A stretch of 64,000 nucleotides of DNA from positions 2,700,001 to 2,764,000 of the forward strand of contig JADJLQ010000001.1 of NCBI GenBank assembly GCA_016709995.1, given 5' to 3'. The notes under the pieces were generated by a model. The model was given only the letters and a program-made list of their open reading frames with translations. It ran no database searches and was not told the DNA's origin. This DNA comes from Saprospiraceae bacterium. Its GTDB lineage: Bacteria; Bacteroidota; Bacteroidia; Chitinophagales; Saprospiraceae. Shown piece by piece: positions 27,929 to 37,346 of the stretch. A program made the position numbers and the translations under genes. Within the stretch, counting starts at the first letter, position 1. Each line of letters opens with the position of its first letter.

Positions 27929-28549
27929 ATGAGTAATATCAGTATTCTGATCATCGAAGATGAAGCAATCATTGCAGAAGACATTAGCGACATGTTAAAG
28001 GCATTGGGATATGATGTCAGTGGCATAATCCATGACAGCGGCAAGGCTATAGACTACCTGGGCTTCCATACTCCTGACCTGGTATTATGTGATATTATGA
28101 TCCGGGGAGATAAGGATGGGATCGAAGTCGCGGAGCTCATCAGGTCGAAGAAAAAAATGCCTTTTATCTACCTGACTTCCCTGACCGATCGACCGACCCT
28201 CGAAAGAGCAAAAAAAACACTCCCCTACGGCTATATTGTAAAACCATTCAATGAAAAAGACTTACTCGCCAGTATCGAAATGGCACTGTACAAATACAGC
28301 CAGGAGCTGGAGCAAATGGCAATCACGAGAGAGAAGTTAGATACGCTTGCTCTGGATCCAGTCACTAACCAGGAATACAAAGTGATTGCTGAAATGCTTA
28401 GAGGGCTAAACAATGAACAAATTATTACATCTATGTTTATCTCCAACAACACTTTGAAATACCATATCAAAAACATCATGTCCAAATTCGATGTTCAAAA
28501 CCGGGGAGAACTGATGCAAAAATTTATATCAACATGGATGAAATACTAA
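27929..28549 (+). CDS. Response regulator with a LuxR-type DNA-binding domain
   Basis: This 206-residue regulator has an N-terminal receiver domain with acidic pocket Glu10-Asp11, phosphoacceptor Asp55 (VLCDIMIRG), a conserved Thr/Ser in YLTSLTD and Lys in YIVKPFNEKD. The C-terminal domain (about 140-206; MLRGLNNEQIITSMFISNNT, then YHIKNIMSKF) is a LuxR/NarL-like helix-turn-helix. It presumably acts with the upstream TPR kinase. Its end overlaps the start of a 53-residue ORF by 16 bp. Confidence 0.92.
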   Translation: MSNISILIIEDEAIIAEDISDMLKALGYDVSGIIHDSGKAIDYLGFHTPDLVLCDIMIRGDKDGIEVAELIRSKKKMPFIYLTSLTDRPTLERAKKTLPYGYIVKPFNEKDLLASIEMALYKYSQELEQMAITREKLDTLALDPVTNQEYKVIAEMLRGLNNEQIITSMFISNNTLKYHIKNIMSKFDVQNRGELMQKFISTWMKY

Positions 28550-28695
28550 ATCTTCAGCCAAACGATGACGCTGGGAAACTACTTAATAACCTTACCGGCG
28601 AAGGCCTGTTGATTGACCTCAAAGACAATCTTATGATGGCTACCTGGATCCTGAAAGAATTGGAGGAATTAGATAAAAAGCTTGGCCAATATTGA
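28534..28695 (+). CDS. 53-residue ORF overlapping the response regulator
   Basis: An ATG at 28534, inside the last codons of the response regulator in another frame, opens 53 codons ending at 28695. The product (MDEILNLQPNDDAGKLLNNL, then LKELEELDKKLGQY near the end) is acidic and predicted mostly helical. The overlap with a signalling gene suggests co-translation and perhaps a small partner of the two-component system. No family is recognised. Confidence 0.45.
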   Translation: MDEILNLQPNDDAGKLLNNLTGEGLLIDLKDNLMMATWILKELEELDKKLGQY

Positions 28696-28804
28696 GATTT
28701 GGAGTTGTCTGGATTTTTTTTGATTCTACAATTTAATCAAATGAGGAAGTAATATACTGAAAGGTGTCCCACGAATGCCCTAATTTTAGTATAAATTATT
28801 AGTC

Positions 28805-29443
28805 ATGAAATACTTCACGCTCATAGTATTAACCATTTGCGGCCTTGCCGCATGCACCCCGAAAATCTATCAATCACCCGACTTTGACAAAGTCACCCGC
28901 CGTCATAAATTGGTGGCTATTTTACCTGCAGATGTCGCAATTCATTTGCGGCCAAACCAAATGAAAAATTTAACTTCTGAGCAAATCAAAGAACAGGAAG
29001 AAAATACCGGTTATGAGATACAGGAAGCAATGTATGGATGGTTATTGCACAGGTCTATGAATTATAATTATACTGTAAAATTTCAAGACATCGCGAAAAC
29101 CAATACATTACTTAAGGAAGCCGACCTGGAGTATGCGGAGATCAAAACGAAAGATCGAAATACATTGGCTCAACTACTGGGTGTCGACGCCGTAATACAG
29201 GATATCACGGTTATGGACAAACCCATGTCAGATGGAGCGGCTATCGCTTTAGTTGCTATCCTTGGTACCTGGGGAGCAACCAACAAAGTCAAGACCACCA
29301 TCAATATTTATGATGGTGCTTCCAGCGATCTATTATGGAAATATGACTTTGAAGCTTCCGGCTCTGTGGGATCCTCTACAGATCAATTGGTAAGCGCATT
29401 GATGAGGAATGCTTCCAGAAAATTTCCGTACCAGGCAGATTAA
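28805..29443 (+). CDS. Conserved lipoprotein, unknown function
   Basis: This 212-residue lipoprotein has its lipobox at LAAC with Cys17. The N-terminal part (KLVAILPADVAIHLRPNQMK) and the later AQLLGVDAVIQDITVMDKP and TINIYDGASSDLLWKYDFE resemble the CsgG/GNA1162-like fold of periplasmic nucleotide-like or secretion-associated lipoproteins. The similarity is too loose to assign a function. It stands alone, 109 bp after the preceding small ORF. Confidence 0.7.
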   Translation: MKYFTLIVLTICGLAACTPKIYQSPDFDKVTRRHKLVAILPADVAIHLRPNQMKNLTSEQIKEQEENTGYEIQEAMYGWLLHRSMNYNYTVKFQDIAKTNTLLKEADLEYAEIKTKDRNTLAQLLGVDAVIQDITVMDKPMSDGAAIALVAILGTWGATNKVKTTINIYDGASSDLLWKYDFEASGSVGSSTDQLVSALMRNASRKFPYQAD

Positions 29444-29515
29444 TATGAATCTATTTGTCTAATCCTGAGGAAGTGACGCTTAATATGTTTCACTTTTTCA
29501 TCAAAGATATACATT

Positions 29516-32155
29516 CTAATCTCTAGATTTCAAGCTAACAACTTTACTGACTACCTGGGAAGTATTATCAAATCCAGGCTGTCCACCTCCCACAAAAACT
29601 TTAAATTTTTCGCCATCGAATTTTTTTTCTCCCTGATCGTCAATATAAGCGAACGCATCTGCCCTGAGATTCAGGTTAACCATTTGACTTTCGCCGGGGT
29701 CCAGGTGAATTCTCTTATACGCTTTGAGAGAATGGATCGGCTGGTTGGGAATATCATTTAAGTTTTTGATATAGAGCTGTACCACTTCGTCGCCTGCACG
29801 TGCGCCTGTATTGCTCACCCGCACTTTCACGACAGCAGGAAGATTTTTTTCTACAACCTCATCCAATATCAATGAATCGTATTTAAAAGTAGTATAGCTC
29901 AGTCCGTAGCCGAAAGGATATAAAGCATCTCCTTTGAAGTATCGATAGGTTTGGCTGGTCATAGCATATTGGGTAAAAGGTGGCAGGTCATTTTCACTCT
30001 TGTAAAAAGTAACCGGCAATCTTCCCCCTGGGTTATAATCTCCAAACAGCACATCAGCGATGGCTGTGCCCGCAGCCTGACCCGGATACCATGCCTCCAG
30101 GATCGCCGGGAGATGCTCATTTTCCCAATTGACGGCCAATGCACTACCATTGAGCAGTACCAGGACCGTGGGTTTGCCCAAAGCCTGTATAGACCTGATC
30201 AAATCCTGTTGCACTTGTGGCAAGGCTAGTTTGGTTCTATCACCACCTTTAAATCCATCTGCCGCCACATCCATCTCCTCTCCTTCCATCCTCGGTGTGA
30301 TCCCCATGCACAGGATCACTACTTCCGCTTCCTTTGCAATTGCCAGAGCTTTGGCGACCAGGTCAGGTTTTGGGGCAGCCCATACCAACTGCACCTGGGC
30401 GTCCGCAAAAGTTTCGCTGGCATCAATTCTGATATGGTAAGTTTTACCCTTTTCTAACTTTATCGGAATTGATTTTCTAAGTCTCGGATCTCCGTATTCG
30501 TTTCTAAAATGGTAAACTGTCCTGGCTACCATACTATCATCGAGATATAATTGCGTATTGCAGGTGGTGATGACACCGAGCTGGTAAATCCCTGTGAGTG
30601 CAGGCCTGATCTGACCTGTCCAGCGGACTGAAAAATCATCATCATCCATATCTTCTCTGGGAGCCCTGTCTTTCCAATTGACATCCAACACCGTATCGAC
30701 ACCTTTATACAATGCAGGCCCATTAAAGTCTTTATTATTAAAATATTCTACTGACAAGCCTCGCTCGTCGTTATGAAATAAAACATCGACGGGGATGGTA
30801 TAAAACATCGGGATACCATCGGACAATTCACACCCTTGTGCAAAATTAACCCGGGCCTGTGGGAGTTTTTCTCTGATGCCACGCAAAGGGGTGATGGCGT
30901 CTGCAGGTACACCATTGTAATTGCCCAGCAACATGAGCCATTGGTCTGCATTGGGCCCTATGACGGCGATATTTTTTAAATCCTTTTTGAGCGGTAAAAA
31001 ATTGGCTTCATTTTTAAGCAACACCATGGATTTTCTCGCCACATCCAAAGCGAGTGCGCGATGTTTGGGTTGATCTACTATAGTATAAGGCAGCCTGGCC
31101 CATTTATTGGTCGTGCTGTCATCAAACATACCAAGTTTCATCCGTGCTGTAAACAATCTTTTTAAAGCGATATCCAATTCTTTCTCCGAAATCAGATTTT
31201 GCTCCACTGCTGATTTTAGATTTTTAAAAAACCTGCCACATTCAAGATCGGTACCTGCTTTGATGGCCAGGGCGACGCCTTCTTCCGGTGTAGAAGTAAA
31301 TTTATGATGCAGTGTAATGTCATCTATCGCATCACAATCTGATACTACGTATCCTTTAAAATCCCAGTCTTGCCTCAGGATATTACCCAACAAAGTTGAA
31401 TTGCCACAACAAGGCACTCCATTCAAACTATTGTAGGCACACATCAACGAATAAGCCTTTCCCTCTTTAATGCCCATCTCAAATTGGGGGAGATAAGTTT
31501 CATTCATATCCTTGAGGCTGGCCTTAGCATCAAATTCATGACGCTCCGGTTCCGGACCGCTATGCACCGCAAAGTGTTTGACTGTAGCAATGGTCTTAAA
31601 AAAATATGGATCGTCCCCTTGCAGTCCTCTGATAAATTGTATACCCAAAGTACCCGTCAAAAATGGGTCCTCCCCATAAGTCTCCTGCCCACGACCCCAT
31701 CGCGGATCACGAAATATATTGATATTGGGCGACCACAAAGTCAATCCCTGGTAGAGAAATCTTTTGCCCCGTCTTACAAATTCCTCATGTTTGGCCCTGG
31801 TCTCATCGGAGATGACATTAGCCACTTCGTAAATCAATGCATCATCCCAGGTCGCTGCCATGCCGATCGCCTGTGGAAACACCGTCGCCAGTCCTGCCCG
31901 CGCTATGCCATGCAATCCTTCCGACCACCAATTGTACTGCGGGATACCCAGGCTATCTATACCTGGTGCCTGGTTCATCAGTTGTTCGATTTTTTGATCC
32001 AGGGTGAGCCTGGAAACCAGATCATCTACTCGCTGATCAATGGGCATCCCTGTATCCTGAAATCCAAACTTAAACTTTGAATTAGCCGTTTTACAAGCAC
32101 TGATGCCCACTAATATCAAAACCAACATAGCCAGGCAAACATTATTCATTTTCAT
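29516..32155 (-). CDS. GH3 beta-glycosidase with inserted PA14 domain (lipoprotein)
   Basis: This 879-residue exported glycoside hydrolase is of family 3, beta-glucosidase/beta-xylosidase type. The lipobox ends at Cys21 (GISACK). The catalytic barrel spans about 35-330 with WWSEGLHGIAR, DPRWGRGQETYGEDP, KHFAVHSGPEPERHEFD and nucleophile Asp273 (GYVVSDCDAIDD). The GH3 C-terminal sandwich begins near 375 (ARKSMVLLKNEANFLPLKK), is interrupted by a PA14 domain (about 445-590) and resumes with VILCMGITPRMEGEEMDV. A fibronectin-III-like domain closes the protein. The WWSEGLHGIAR stretch and PA14 insertion are frequent in xylosidase/arabinosidase-like members. A TATCTTTG box lies about 20 nt before the start. 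Confidence 0.93.
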   Translation of the reverse strand: MKMNNVCLAMLVLILVGISACKTANSKFKFGFQDTGMPIDQRVDDLVSRLTLDQKIEQLMNQAPGIDSLGIPQYNWWSEGLHGIARAGLATVFPQAIGMAATWDDALIYEVANVISDETRAKHEEFVRRGKRFLYQGLTLWSPNINIFRDPRWGRGQETYGEDPFLTGTLGIQFIRGLQGDDPYFFKTIATVKHFAVHSGPEPERHEFDAKASLKDMNETYLPQFEMGIKEGKAYSLMCAYNSLNGVPCCGNSTLLGNILRQDWDFKGYVVSDCDAIDDITLHHKFTSTPEEGVALAIKAGTDLECGRFFKNLKSAVEQNLISEKELDIALKRLFTARMKLGMFDDSTTNKWARLPYTIVDQPKHRALALDVARKSMVLLKNEANFLPLKKDLKNIAVIGPNADQWLMLLGNYNGVPADAITPLRGIREKLPQARVNFAQGCELSDGIPMFYTIPVDVLFHNDERGLSVEYFNNKDFNGPALYKGVDTVLDVNWKDRAPREDMDDDDFSVRWTGQIRPALTGIYQLGVITTCNTQLYLDDSMVARTVYHFRNEYGDPRLRKSIPIKLEKGKTYHIRIDASETFADAQVQLVWAAPKPDLVAKALAIAKEAEVVILCMGITPRMEGEEMDVAADGFKGGDRTKLALPQVQQDLIRSIQALGKPTVLVLLNGSALAVNWENEHLPAILEAWYPGQAAGTAIADVLFGDYNPGGRLPVTFYKSENDLPPFTQYAMTSQTYRYFKGDALYPFGYGLSYTTFKYDSLILDEVVEKNLPAVVKVRVSNTGARAGDEVVQLYIKNLNDIPNQPIHSLKAYKRIHLDPGESQMVNLNLRADAFAYIDDQGEKKFDGEKFKVFVGGGQPGFDNTSQVVSKVVSLKSRD

Positions 32156-32174
32156 ATCAAATCTGAGTTGATCC

Positions 32175-32182
32175 CAAAGATA
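32175..32182 (-). promoter_or_regulatory. -7 box of the GH3 gene
   Basis: The minus strand reads TATCTTTG 19 nt before the GH3 ATG, a fit to the Bacteroidota TAnnTTTG element. No well-spaced -33 element is obvious. Confidence 0.35.
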
Positions 32183-32221
32183 ATTTTTAATTTCAGTTTT
32201 TTAATTTACAAAGGAACTCTT

Positions 32222-32383
32222 ATGCAAAAGTCACAAATCGTAGATATCATCAGTGTATTTTGCCTTGTGCTGTTCCTGGTCAATCGATTTTGGTTAGGTA
32301 ATTTTCTATGGTTGAAACTACTGTTGCTTGGCGTTATGATTGTATGCCTGATCATCAAAATCAGAGATCGCAACCAGGGTTAG
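32222..32383 (+). CDS. 53-residue membrane protein, unknown
   Basis: From the ATG at 32222 this small ORF encodes two hydrophobic segments (IISVFCLVLFLVNRFW and FLWLKLLLLGVMIVCLIIKI) and a basic end (RDRNQG). The frame is open upstream, but this ATG fits a normal membrane-protein N-terminus. It is divergent from the GH3 gene and converges with the oxidoreductase gene. No family is recognised. Confidence 0.4.
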   Translation: MQKSQIVDIISVFCLVLFLVNRFWLGNFLWLKLLLLGVMIVCLIIKIRDRNQG

Positions 32384-32414
32384 TTCTAGATGTGCCACCG
32401 GGATATAGACTACT

Positions 32415-33458
32415 TTACAGATCTACTACTCTTTTTTCAGCATTGCTTTTTTGTGAAGATGCAATAATGGTGATCACATTCAAGCCATCCACACCACTGA
32501 CCGGAAGCGCATCACCCAGCCTAAAAGCTTTGTATACACCATCATAATAATTAAGATAGTTGCCGGGTAATGTTGGGATCATACCTCTGAATACGGTTCC
32601 ATCGATCGTAGCATGCAGTAAGCCTTGTTGTGATACAGGCTCCACTCCCCAATCATCCGCTGTAGGTGATACTCCAGCTTGCAATCTGGTCTCCTGCACA
32701 TCCGCCCGTGATTTTAAAAACGAACCATTAGATCCATGCAAAGCAAAAGATGGTATGGGTTCGCGAAACTGATATCCTGATTTCAATCTCACCCGCATCT
32801 GAGGATAATATAATAGTATTTCAAAATAATCATCCACTTTGGAGCCCGGCCTGGTCATCATAATATCTGCAAATACACGCTCCGGCATCCCGAATAAAAC
32901 AAGCGCCTGATCGATAAGATGAGGTCCCAGATCGTACAGACCTCCTACTGCAGGACCAGGCGTTTCTTTGTGTGCCTTAGGACTCAATACAAGATTGTAC
33001 CGGTCGTAATGAAACTCTGCTTCCAATATATCTCCCAACACCCCGCTATCCAATACACTTTTGACAGTAAGAAAATCACTGTCCCAGCGGCGATTTTGAA
33101 AAACTGAAAGCTTCAAACCATTTTCCTTTGCTATGGAGACCAACTCACGAGCTTGCTCAACCGTAGCGGTAAATGGCTTTTCGACAATGACATTTTTGCC
33201 TGCCACCAGAGCTTGTTTGGCATAATCGTAGTGGGTGTAGCTTGGTGTATTGACCACTACCAACTCTACAGCCGGATCCATCAGCATCTCTTCATAAGTA
33301 CGAAAGACTTTGACTGCTGGATATTTTTCCTGCGCCAGGTTTTTGGATCGCTCCCATACTCCATAAAAATTAAAGCCAGGATGGATAGAAATGAATGGTG
33401 CATGAAATACGGTACCACTCATACCGTAAGAACATAGTGCTGTATTGATTTGATTCAT
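32415..33458 (-). CDS. Gfo/Idh/MocA-family oxidoreductase
   Basis: This 347-residue NAD(P)-dependent dehydrogenase acts on a sugar or sugar-like polyol. The N-terminal Rossmann domain contains CSYGMSGTVFHAPFISIHPG, an unusual variant of the dinucleotide loop shared by the YdgJ/Ycdg-type subgroup. The signature Lys is in VIVEKPFTATVEQA near residue 95. The C-terminal domain includes GGLYDLGPHLIDQALVLFG with the conserved catalytic His. The gene follows selD by 57 bp on the same strand, but a functional link to selenium is not implied. Confidence 0.9.
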   Translation of the reverse strand: MNQINTALCSYGMSGTVFHAPFISIHPGFNFYGVWERSKNLAQEKYPAVKVFRTYEEMLMDPAVELVVVNTPSYTHYDYAKQALVAGKNVIVEKPFTATVEQARELVSIAKENGLKLSVFQNRRWDSDFLTVKSVLDSGVLGDILEAEFHYDRYNLVLSPKAHKETPGPAVGGLYDLGPHLIDQALVLFGMPERVFADIMMTRPGSKVDDYFEILLYYPQMRVRLKSGYQFREPIPSFALHGSNGSFLKSRADVQETRLQAGVSPTADDWGVEPVSQQGLLHATIDGTVFRGMIPTLPGNYLNYYDGVYKAFRLGDALPVSGVDGLNVITIIASSQKSNAEKRVVDL

Positions 33459-33515
33459 AGGATGAAGATAGAAAGTGTGAGACTTGTGTCGAAATTTTTT
33501 TCAATAAGCATCATA

Positions 33516-34580
33516 TTAATTCAGCGAAATAAATTTTGAAGAGCGTGGTCCGATTTTTCCAATAATGTTAGAGCACAATCCTTCTTTTTCCAATATAGAT
33601 TTCACTTTGCTGACATCTTGAGCTCCTACTGCTATCAACAGCCCTCCGCTCGTCTGAGGATCAGCCAATATCAAGCGCCAGTGCTCACTGGACCCTAAGC
33701 GGCTCGCCCTATCAGATGAAATATCAAAGGATACGTGTTGTGCATAACTATCCAGGTTGCGTGTAGTGCCTCCGGGGAAAGCACCAGCTTCAAGATATGA
33801 TGAAACATTGGGTAAAAGTGACACCTGATCGACTTCGATCTCTGCCGAAAGATCACTTCCTCTCGCCATTTCAAGTAAGTGACCTAATAATCCAAATCCC
33901 GTGACATCTGTCATGGCATGCACCCCTTCTATAGCTGCCAGCTCGATACCCACCTTGTTCAAAGTACACATTGTCTCTACCATTATTTTTTCATCGGCTT
34001 TGGTGAGTAAGCCCTTTTTCTGAGCAGTGCTTAAGATTCCGATACCGATGGGTTTGGTCAGGAATAATACATCCCCTTCCTGTGCAGTATCATTTTTTTT
34101 GATCCTGGTTTTGTCAATGGTACCGGTGACGGCCAGTCCAAATATTGGTTCCGGACTATCTATGCTATGGCCTCCTGCCAGTGGGATTCCTGCAGCCTGG
34201 CATACTGCTCTGCCTCCGTCGACCACTTGTCGGGCGACTTCTAAGGGAATTTTATTGACAGGCCAACCCAATACTGAAATCGCCATGATGGGTGTGCCTC
34301 CCATAGCGTAGATATCACTGATCGAATTGGTAGCCGCTATGCGTCCGAAATCAAAAGCATCGTCTACAATCGGCATAAAAAAATCGGTAGTACTGATCAC
34401 AGCCTGGCCATGACCGATATCATAGACTGCCGCATCATCCCGGGAGTCATATCCCACCAATAGTTTTGGATCAGGCAATATCGACTGGGTAGATTGGAGT
34501 ATCACTTCAAGGTTTTTGGGAGAGATTTTGCAGCCGCAGCCCGCACCATGACTATACTGCGTGAGTTTGATGGATTCCAT
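33516..34580 (-). CDS. selD: Selenide, water dikinase (selenophosphate synthase)
   Basis: This 354-residue enzyme makes selenophosphate from selenide and ATP. The N-terminal active-site loop reads YSHGAGCGCKISP with Cys15, Cys17 and Lys18, so this is the cysteine form, not a selenocysteine one. The PurM-like fold is marked by LVGYDSRDDAAVYDIG, STTDFFMPIVDDAFDFGRIA, AGGHSIDSPEPIFGLAVTG and MTDVTGFGLLGHL. Its start overlaps the end of selU by 29 bp, so the two form an operon. With selU next to it and no selA/selB seen, the selenium is probably used for 2-selenouridine in tRNA. Confidence 0.97.
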   Translation of the reverse strand: MESIKLTQYSHGAGCGCKISPKNLEVILQSTQSILPDPKLLVGYDSRDDAAVYDIGHGQAVISTTDFFMPIVDDAFDFGRIAATNSISDIYAMGGTPIMAISVLGWPVNKIPLEVARQVVDGGRAVCQAAGIPLAGGHSIDSPEPIFGLAVTGTIDKTRIKKNDTAQEGDVLFLTKPIGIGILSTAQKKGLLTKADEKIMVETMCTLNKVGIELAAIEGVHAMTDVTGFGLLGHLLEMARGSDLSAEIEVDQVSLLPNVSSYLEAGAFPGGTTRNLDSYAQHVSFDISSDRASRLGSSEHWRLILADPQTSGGLLIAVGAQDVSKVKSILEKEGLCSNIIGKIGPRSSKFISLN

Positions 34581-35603
34581 ATAATAAGTCTGATTTATGT
34601 TTTAAGATGAGATCCGCATTGAAGGCAGGATCGATGGTTTCAGTGGGTAGTTTATGTACAGAAGAGGGCACCCGACGACCGACTCCGGCTTCATAATATT
34701 TGTCATAATAACCTAAAGTGATTCGCGCCACTTCTGTGTAGTCTTTGATCTTCAGTGCGTCTAAAGCAAGTTTGGTATTCAATCCGCCCAACCTTTTACT
34801 GATACGAAGGATACTGGTTTCTAATTTTTCATCCCCAAAATGGGAGTAGGTTTTGACTAAATGGGGTATCCTTACGGTAATAGGTATATCCAGAAAAAAA
34901 ACGGGGGCTGATCTGATTTGTTCATATACAGTATTGGGTATGCGCACCATCCCTATTCGTTCGCTTTCATCCTCCATCCAGATACTAGCTGATGCTTGGG
35001 GGTGCAGGTTTTGAGCAAGATTGTTTTCAAATTGTTCCTGAGTGGGCTGTGCCTGTTCTCCGATCCAACCAAATGCCGATCCTTTGTGATGTGCAAGGCC
35101 TTCCAAATCGATGACGGGTAGTTGGTGAGCAGCCAATTGTTTCAGCACATCCGTTTTAGCACTTCCTGTACGCCCACCGAGAATGTACAGTTCATATTTT
35201 TTTCAAATTGAGCGAGCACCCAGTTTCGATATACTTTATACCCCCCGGTCAGGGTGAGCACCTGTTCAAAACCCATGGTATGTAGCAACCAGGCTACGCT
35301 GCCACTGCGCATTCCGCCACGCCAGCAATGCAACCTGACCTTTTTCAACGGGGCGATGGCCAAAGCCGCTTTTACTATGTCCGCCAATTTTGGGCCAGCC
35401 AATTCAAGCCCCTGGATCAAAGCTTCGGATTTGCCGGCTTGTTTGTACGTGGTACCTACCAAAGCCCTACCCTCATCATCAAATAAGGGTATCGAATGCG
35501 CCCCGGGCACATGACCATGGGCATATTCCGATGGTGACCGGACATCCAGTATAGGCAGGTCGGTAGCCTGCAACCATTCCTCAATAGAAGTCGAATGATG
35601 CAT
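34552..35603 (-). pseudogene. selU: tRNA 2-selenouridine synthase, frame broken by one base in an A-run
   Basis: The enzyme exchanges the sulfur of 2-thiouridine-34 in tRNA for selenium, using selenophosphate from the adjacent selD. The first frame (35603 leftward, 153 codons) is the rhodanese domain with LDVRSPSEYAHGHVPGAHS and the active Cys in LHCWRGGMRSGS. It then shifts out of frame at a 7-A run (plus-strand T-run 35197-35203). Adding one A gives YELYILGGRTGSAKTDVLKQ, the expected P-loop, which runs on into the second frame (198 codons, 34552-35148; IDLEGLAHHKGSAFGWIG). The repaired protein has about 350 residues, normal for SelU/MnmH. The break is therefore more likely a sequencing error than decay. 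A TATCTTTG box lies 7 nt before the ATG. Confidence 0.85.
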
Positions 35604-35610
35604 AGAGCCT

Positions 35611-35618
35611 CAAAGATA
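35611..35618 (-). promoter_or_regulatory. -7 box of selU, 7 nt from the start codon
   Basis: The minus strand reads TATCTTTG, seven bases, ATG. The spacing is identical to that at lipA. Confidence 0.45.
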
Positions 35619-35668
35619 AGTTTTTAAAAAACCATAGTTTCGCACTAAGTATTCCTAATTTAACAAGT

Positions 35669-36517
35669 ATGATGCATTGGCCGGATTATTCGCTTTTAGA
35701 CTGCGGTGGGCAAGAAAAACTCGAACGCTTTGGGCCTTATGTATTGCGCCGTCCTGAACCGCAGGCGATCTGGAGCAAACAGGCTGAAGCATCCATCTGG
35801 CATCGATATGATGCATCTTTTACCCGTAGCAATCAGGAGAAAGCCGGAGGTTGGACCTTTACAAAAGCACCGATCCAACCCTGGTGGATCCACTATCAAA
35901 AGGTGAAGTTACAGCTGCAATGCACTTCCTTTGGTCACGTGGGGGTATTTCCCGAACAAATAGAAAATTGGGCTAAACTTGATCAGTTGATACAAAAACT
36001 TACCCAACCTAAAGTCCTAAACCTCTTTGCTTATACCGGTGCAGCCAGCCTGGTAGCAAGGCAGGCCGGCGCAGAGGTCTATCATGTCGATGCTGTCCCC
36101 TCTATGCTTACCTGGGCCCGAACCAATATGGAGCAAAGTGACCTGAGTGACATCCGGTGGGTAGCTGAGGATGCCTTTAAATTTGTGTCGCGGGAAGTCA
36201 ATCGAAGCAAATCCTATGACGGAATCATCCTCGATCCTCCAGCCTACGGTCGGGGTCCTAAAGGTGAAAAATGGCTATTGGCAGACCAAATCGATGAGCT
36301 ATTGGATAAATGCGCTCAGCTACTCAAGCCCGCCGGAAAGTTTATCCTGCTCAATATGTATTCAATGGGCTTTTCTCCTATGATTGCTCAGCAGCTTTTA
36401 GAACTGCATTTTAAAGGCTGGCATATTGAAGCAAAAGAATTGTATATCACAGCGGAGAGTGGAGTAGTTTTGCCTTTGGGCATTTATGGATTGGCGGTCA
36501 GGAATAGTGCCAAATAA
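35669..36517 (+). CDS. SAM-dependent methyltransferase, RlmI/RlmK-like
   Basis: This 282-residue class I methyltransferase resembles the catalytic part of 23S rRNA cytosine-C5 methyltransferases. SAM-binding motif I is VLNLFAYTGAASLVARQAGA, the acidic motif II is VYHVDAVPSMLTWAR, and the catalytic motif IV is IILDPPAYGRGPKGEKW. It lacks the N-terminal PUA domain of RlmI. RNA is the likely substrate, though small-molecule relatives exist. A second ATG follows immediately (35672) and could equally be the start. Confidence 0.87.
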   Translation: MMHWPDYSLLDCGGQEKLERFGPYVLRRPEPQAIWSKQAEASIWHRYDASFTRSNQEKAGGWTFTKAPIQPWWIHYQKVKLQLQCTSFGHVGVFPEQIENWAKLDQLIQKLTQPKVLNLFAYTGAASLVARQAGAEVYHVDAVPSMLTWARTNMEQSDLSDIRWVAEDAFKFVSREVNRSKSYDGIILDPPAYGRGPKGEKWLLADQIDELLDKCAQLLKPAGKFILLNMYSMGFSPMIAQQLLELHFKGWHIEAKELYITAESGVVLPLGIYGLAVRNSAK

Positions 36518-36590
36518 TAGAACCACCGTGCATCTAATTATCCAGCGCGCAGGCTACTAAACCTTCCATACTACCTATTGGCTGGTTACG

Positions 36591-37085
36591 TTAATTTTTT
36601 AACGCTTTATAAACCAAATAAAAGGAAGGTATTATGACCAATACGAAGACAAATGGCAGCAACCCTTTACTCAGACCTAACTTATTGCCATGTACTGAAT
36701 CGTACACGGCAACAAGGATAAATGTAAACATCAAGGGCAAGATAACATTTATATATCTCATTAATCTTGATGCCATTACGTATTGTTTTTTTGCATTTTC
36801 CGGGGTGATTTTTACAGGATAATTGTATAAATAGGGTTTGTCTTCCAAATACCACAAAAGCCCAAAAGTGAGGCTGCAGATGATTGGTAGTATGAAGAAT
36901 ATTTTTTTATGGCCAAAACCATCCGCTTCTCCATGCAAATTAAAATGAGTAGGACTGATCTCAGGGAGGTCGGTATAAATAAAGAAAAAGGTCATCCATG
37001 TCAAGATCAATGCGATCCGGGAGCCGGTATGAAGTACTTTATCCATACGGCTCAATTCTAATTCTACCCTTGGCCTGTTGTCCAT
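36591..37085 (-). CDS. DUF1648-domain membrane protein
   Basis: This 164-residue protein has four hydrophobic segments. Between the first and second lies TDLPEISPTHFNLHGEADGFGHKK, the hallmark of DUF1648 (IPTHFN.GEADGWG-like), a domain also found in SdpI-type immunity proteins. On its own the function is unknown. A TACTTTTG box occurs 19 nt before the ATG. Confidence 0.8.
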   Translation of the reverse strand: MDNRPRVELELSRMDKVLHTGSRIALILTWMTFFFIYTDLPEISPTHFNLHGEADGFGHKKIFFILPIICSLTFGLLWYLEDKPYLYNYPVKITPENAKKQYVMASRLMRYINVILPLMFTFILVAVYDSVHGNKLGLSKGLLPFVFVLVIIPSFYLVYKALKN

Positions 37086-37104
37086 ATTTAATAGGTATAA
37101 GCTA

Positions 37105-37112
37105 CAAAAGTA
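37105..37112 (-). promoter_or_regulatory. -7 box of the DUF1648 gene
   Basis: The minus strand reads TACTTTTG 19 nt before the start codon, a fit to TAnnTTTG. Confidence 0.35.
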
Positions 37113-37308
37113 GAAGATATCTATTATGAACCAATTTCTTAAATAAGCTCAATCTCTGGGATCACAGGCAGCTCTATGCTCCGCTAACTTCCTCTGTCTC
37201 ATGCATTAGCTCTTTGGCTGCCCATTGACTGAGTTGGCTACTTTATGAATAAATGATTAATTAACAACTTGTTATACCCACCTTACTCTTCAAACAAACG
37301 AAAAGTAT

Positions 37309-37316
37309 TACCTTTG
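37309..37316 (+). promoter_or_regulatory. -7 box of typA
   Basis: TACCTTTG fits the Bacteroidota -7 element and would give a leader of about 25 nt before the ATG at 37347. Confidence 0.45.
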
Positions 37317-37346
37317 CACTCCTTTTAACACAAAATCAGTCTTTTT

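Noticed and set aside
33516..34580. Selenocysteine-containing SelD
   Set aside because: The active-site loop has Cys codons and no in-frame TGA, so this is the Cys form.
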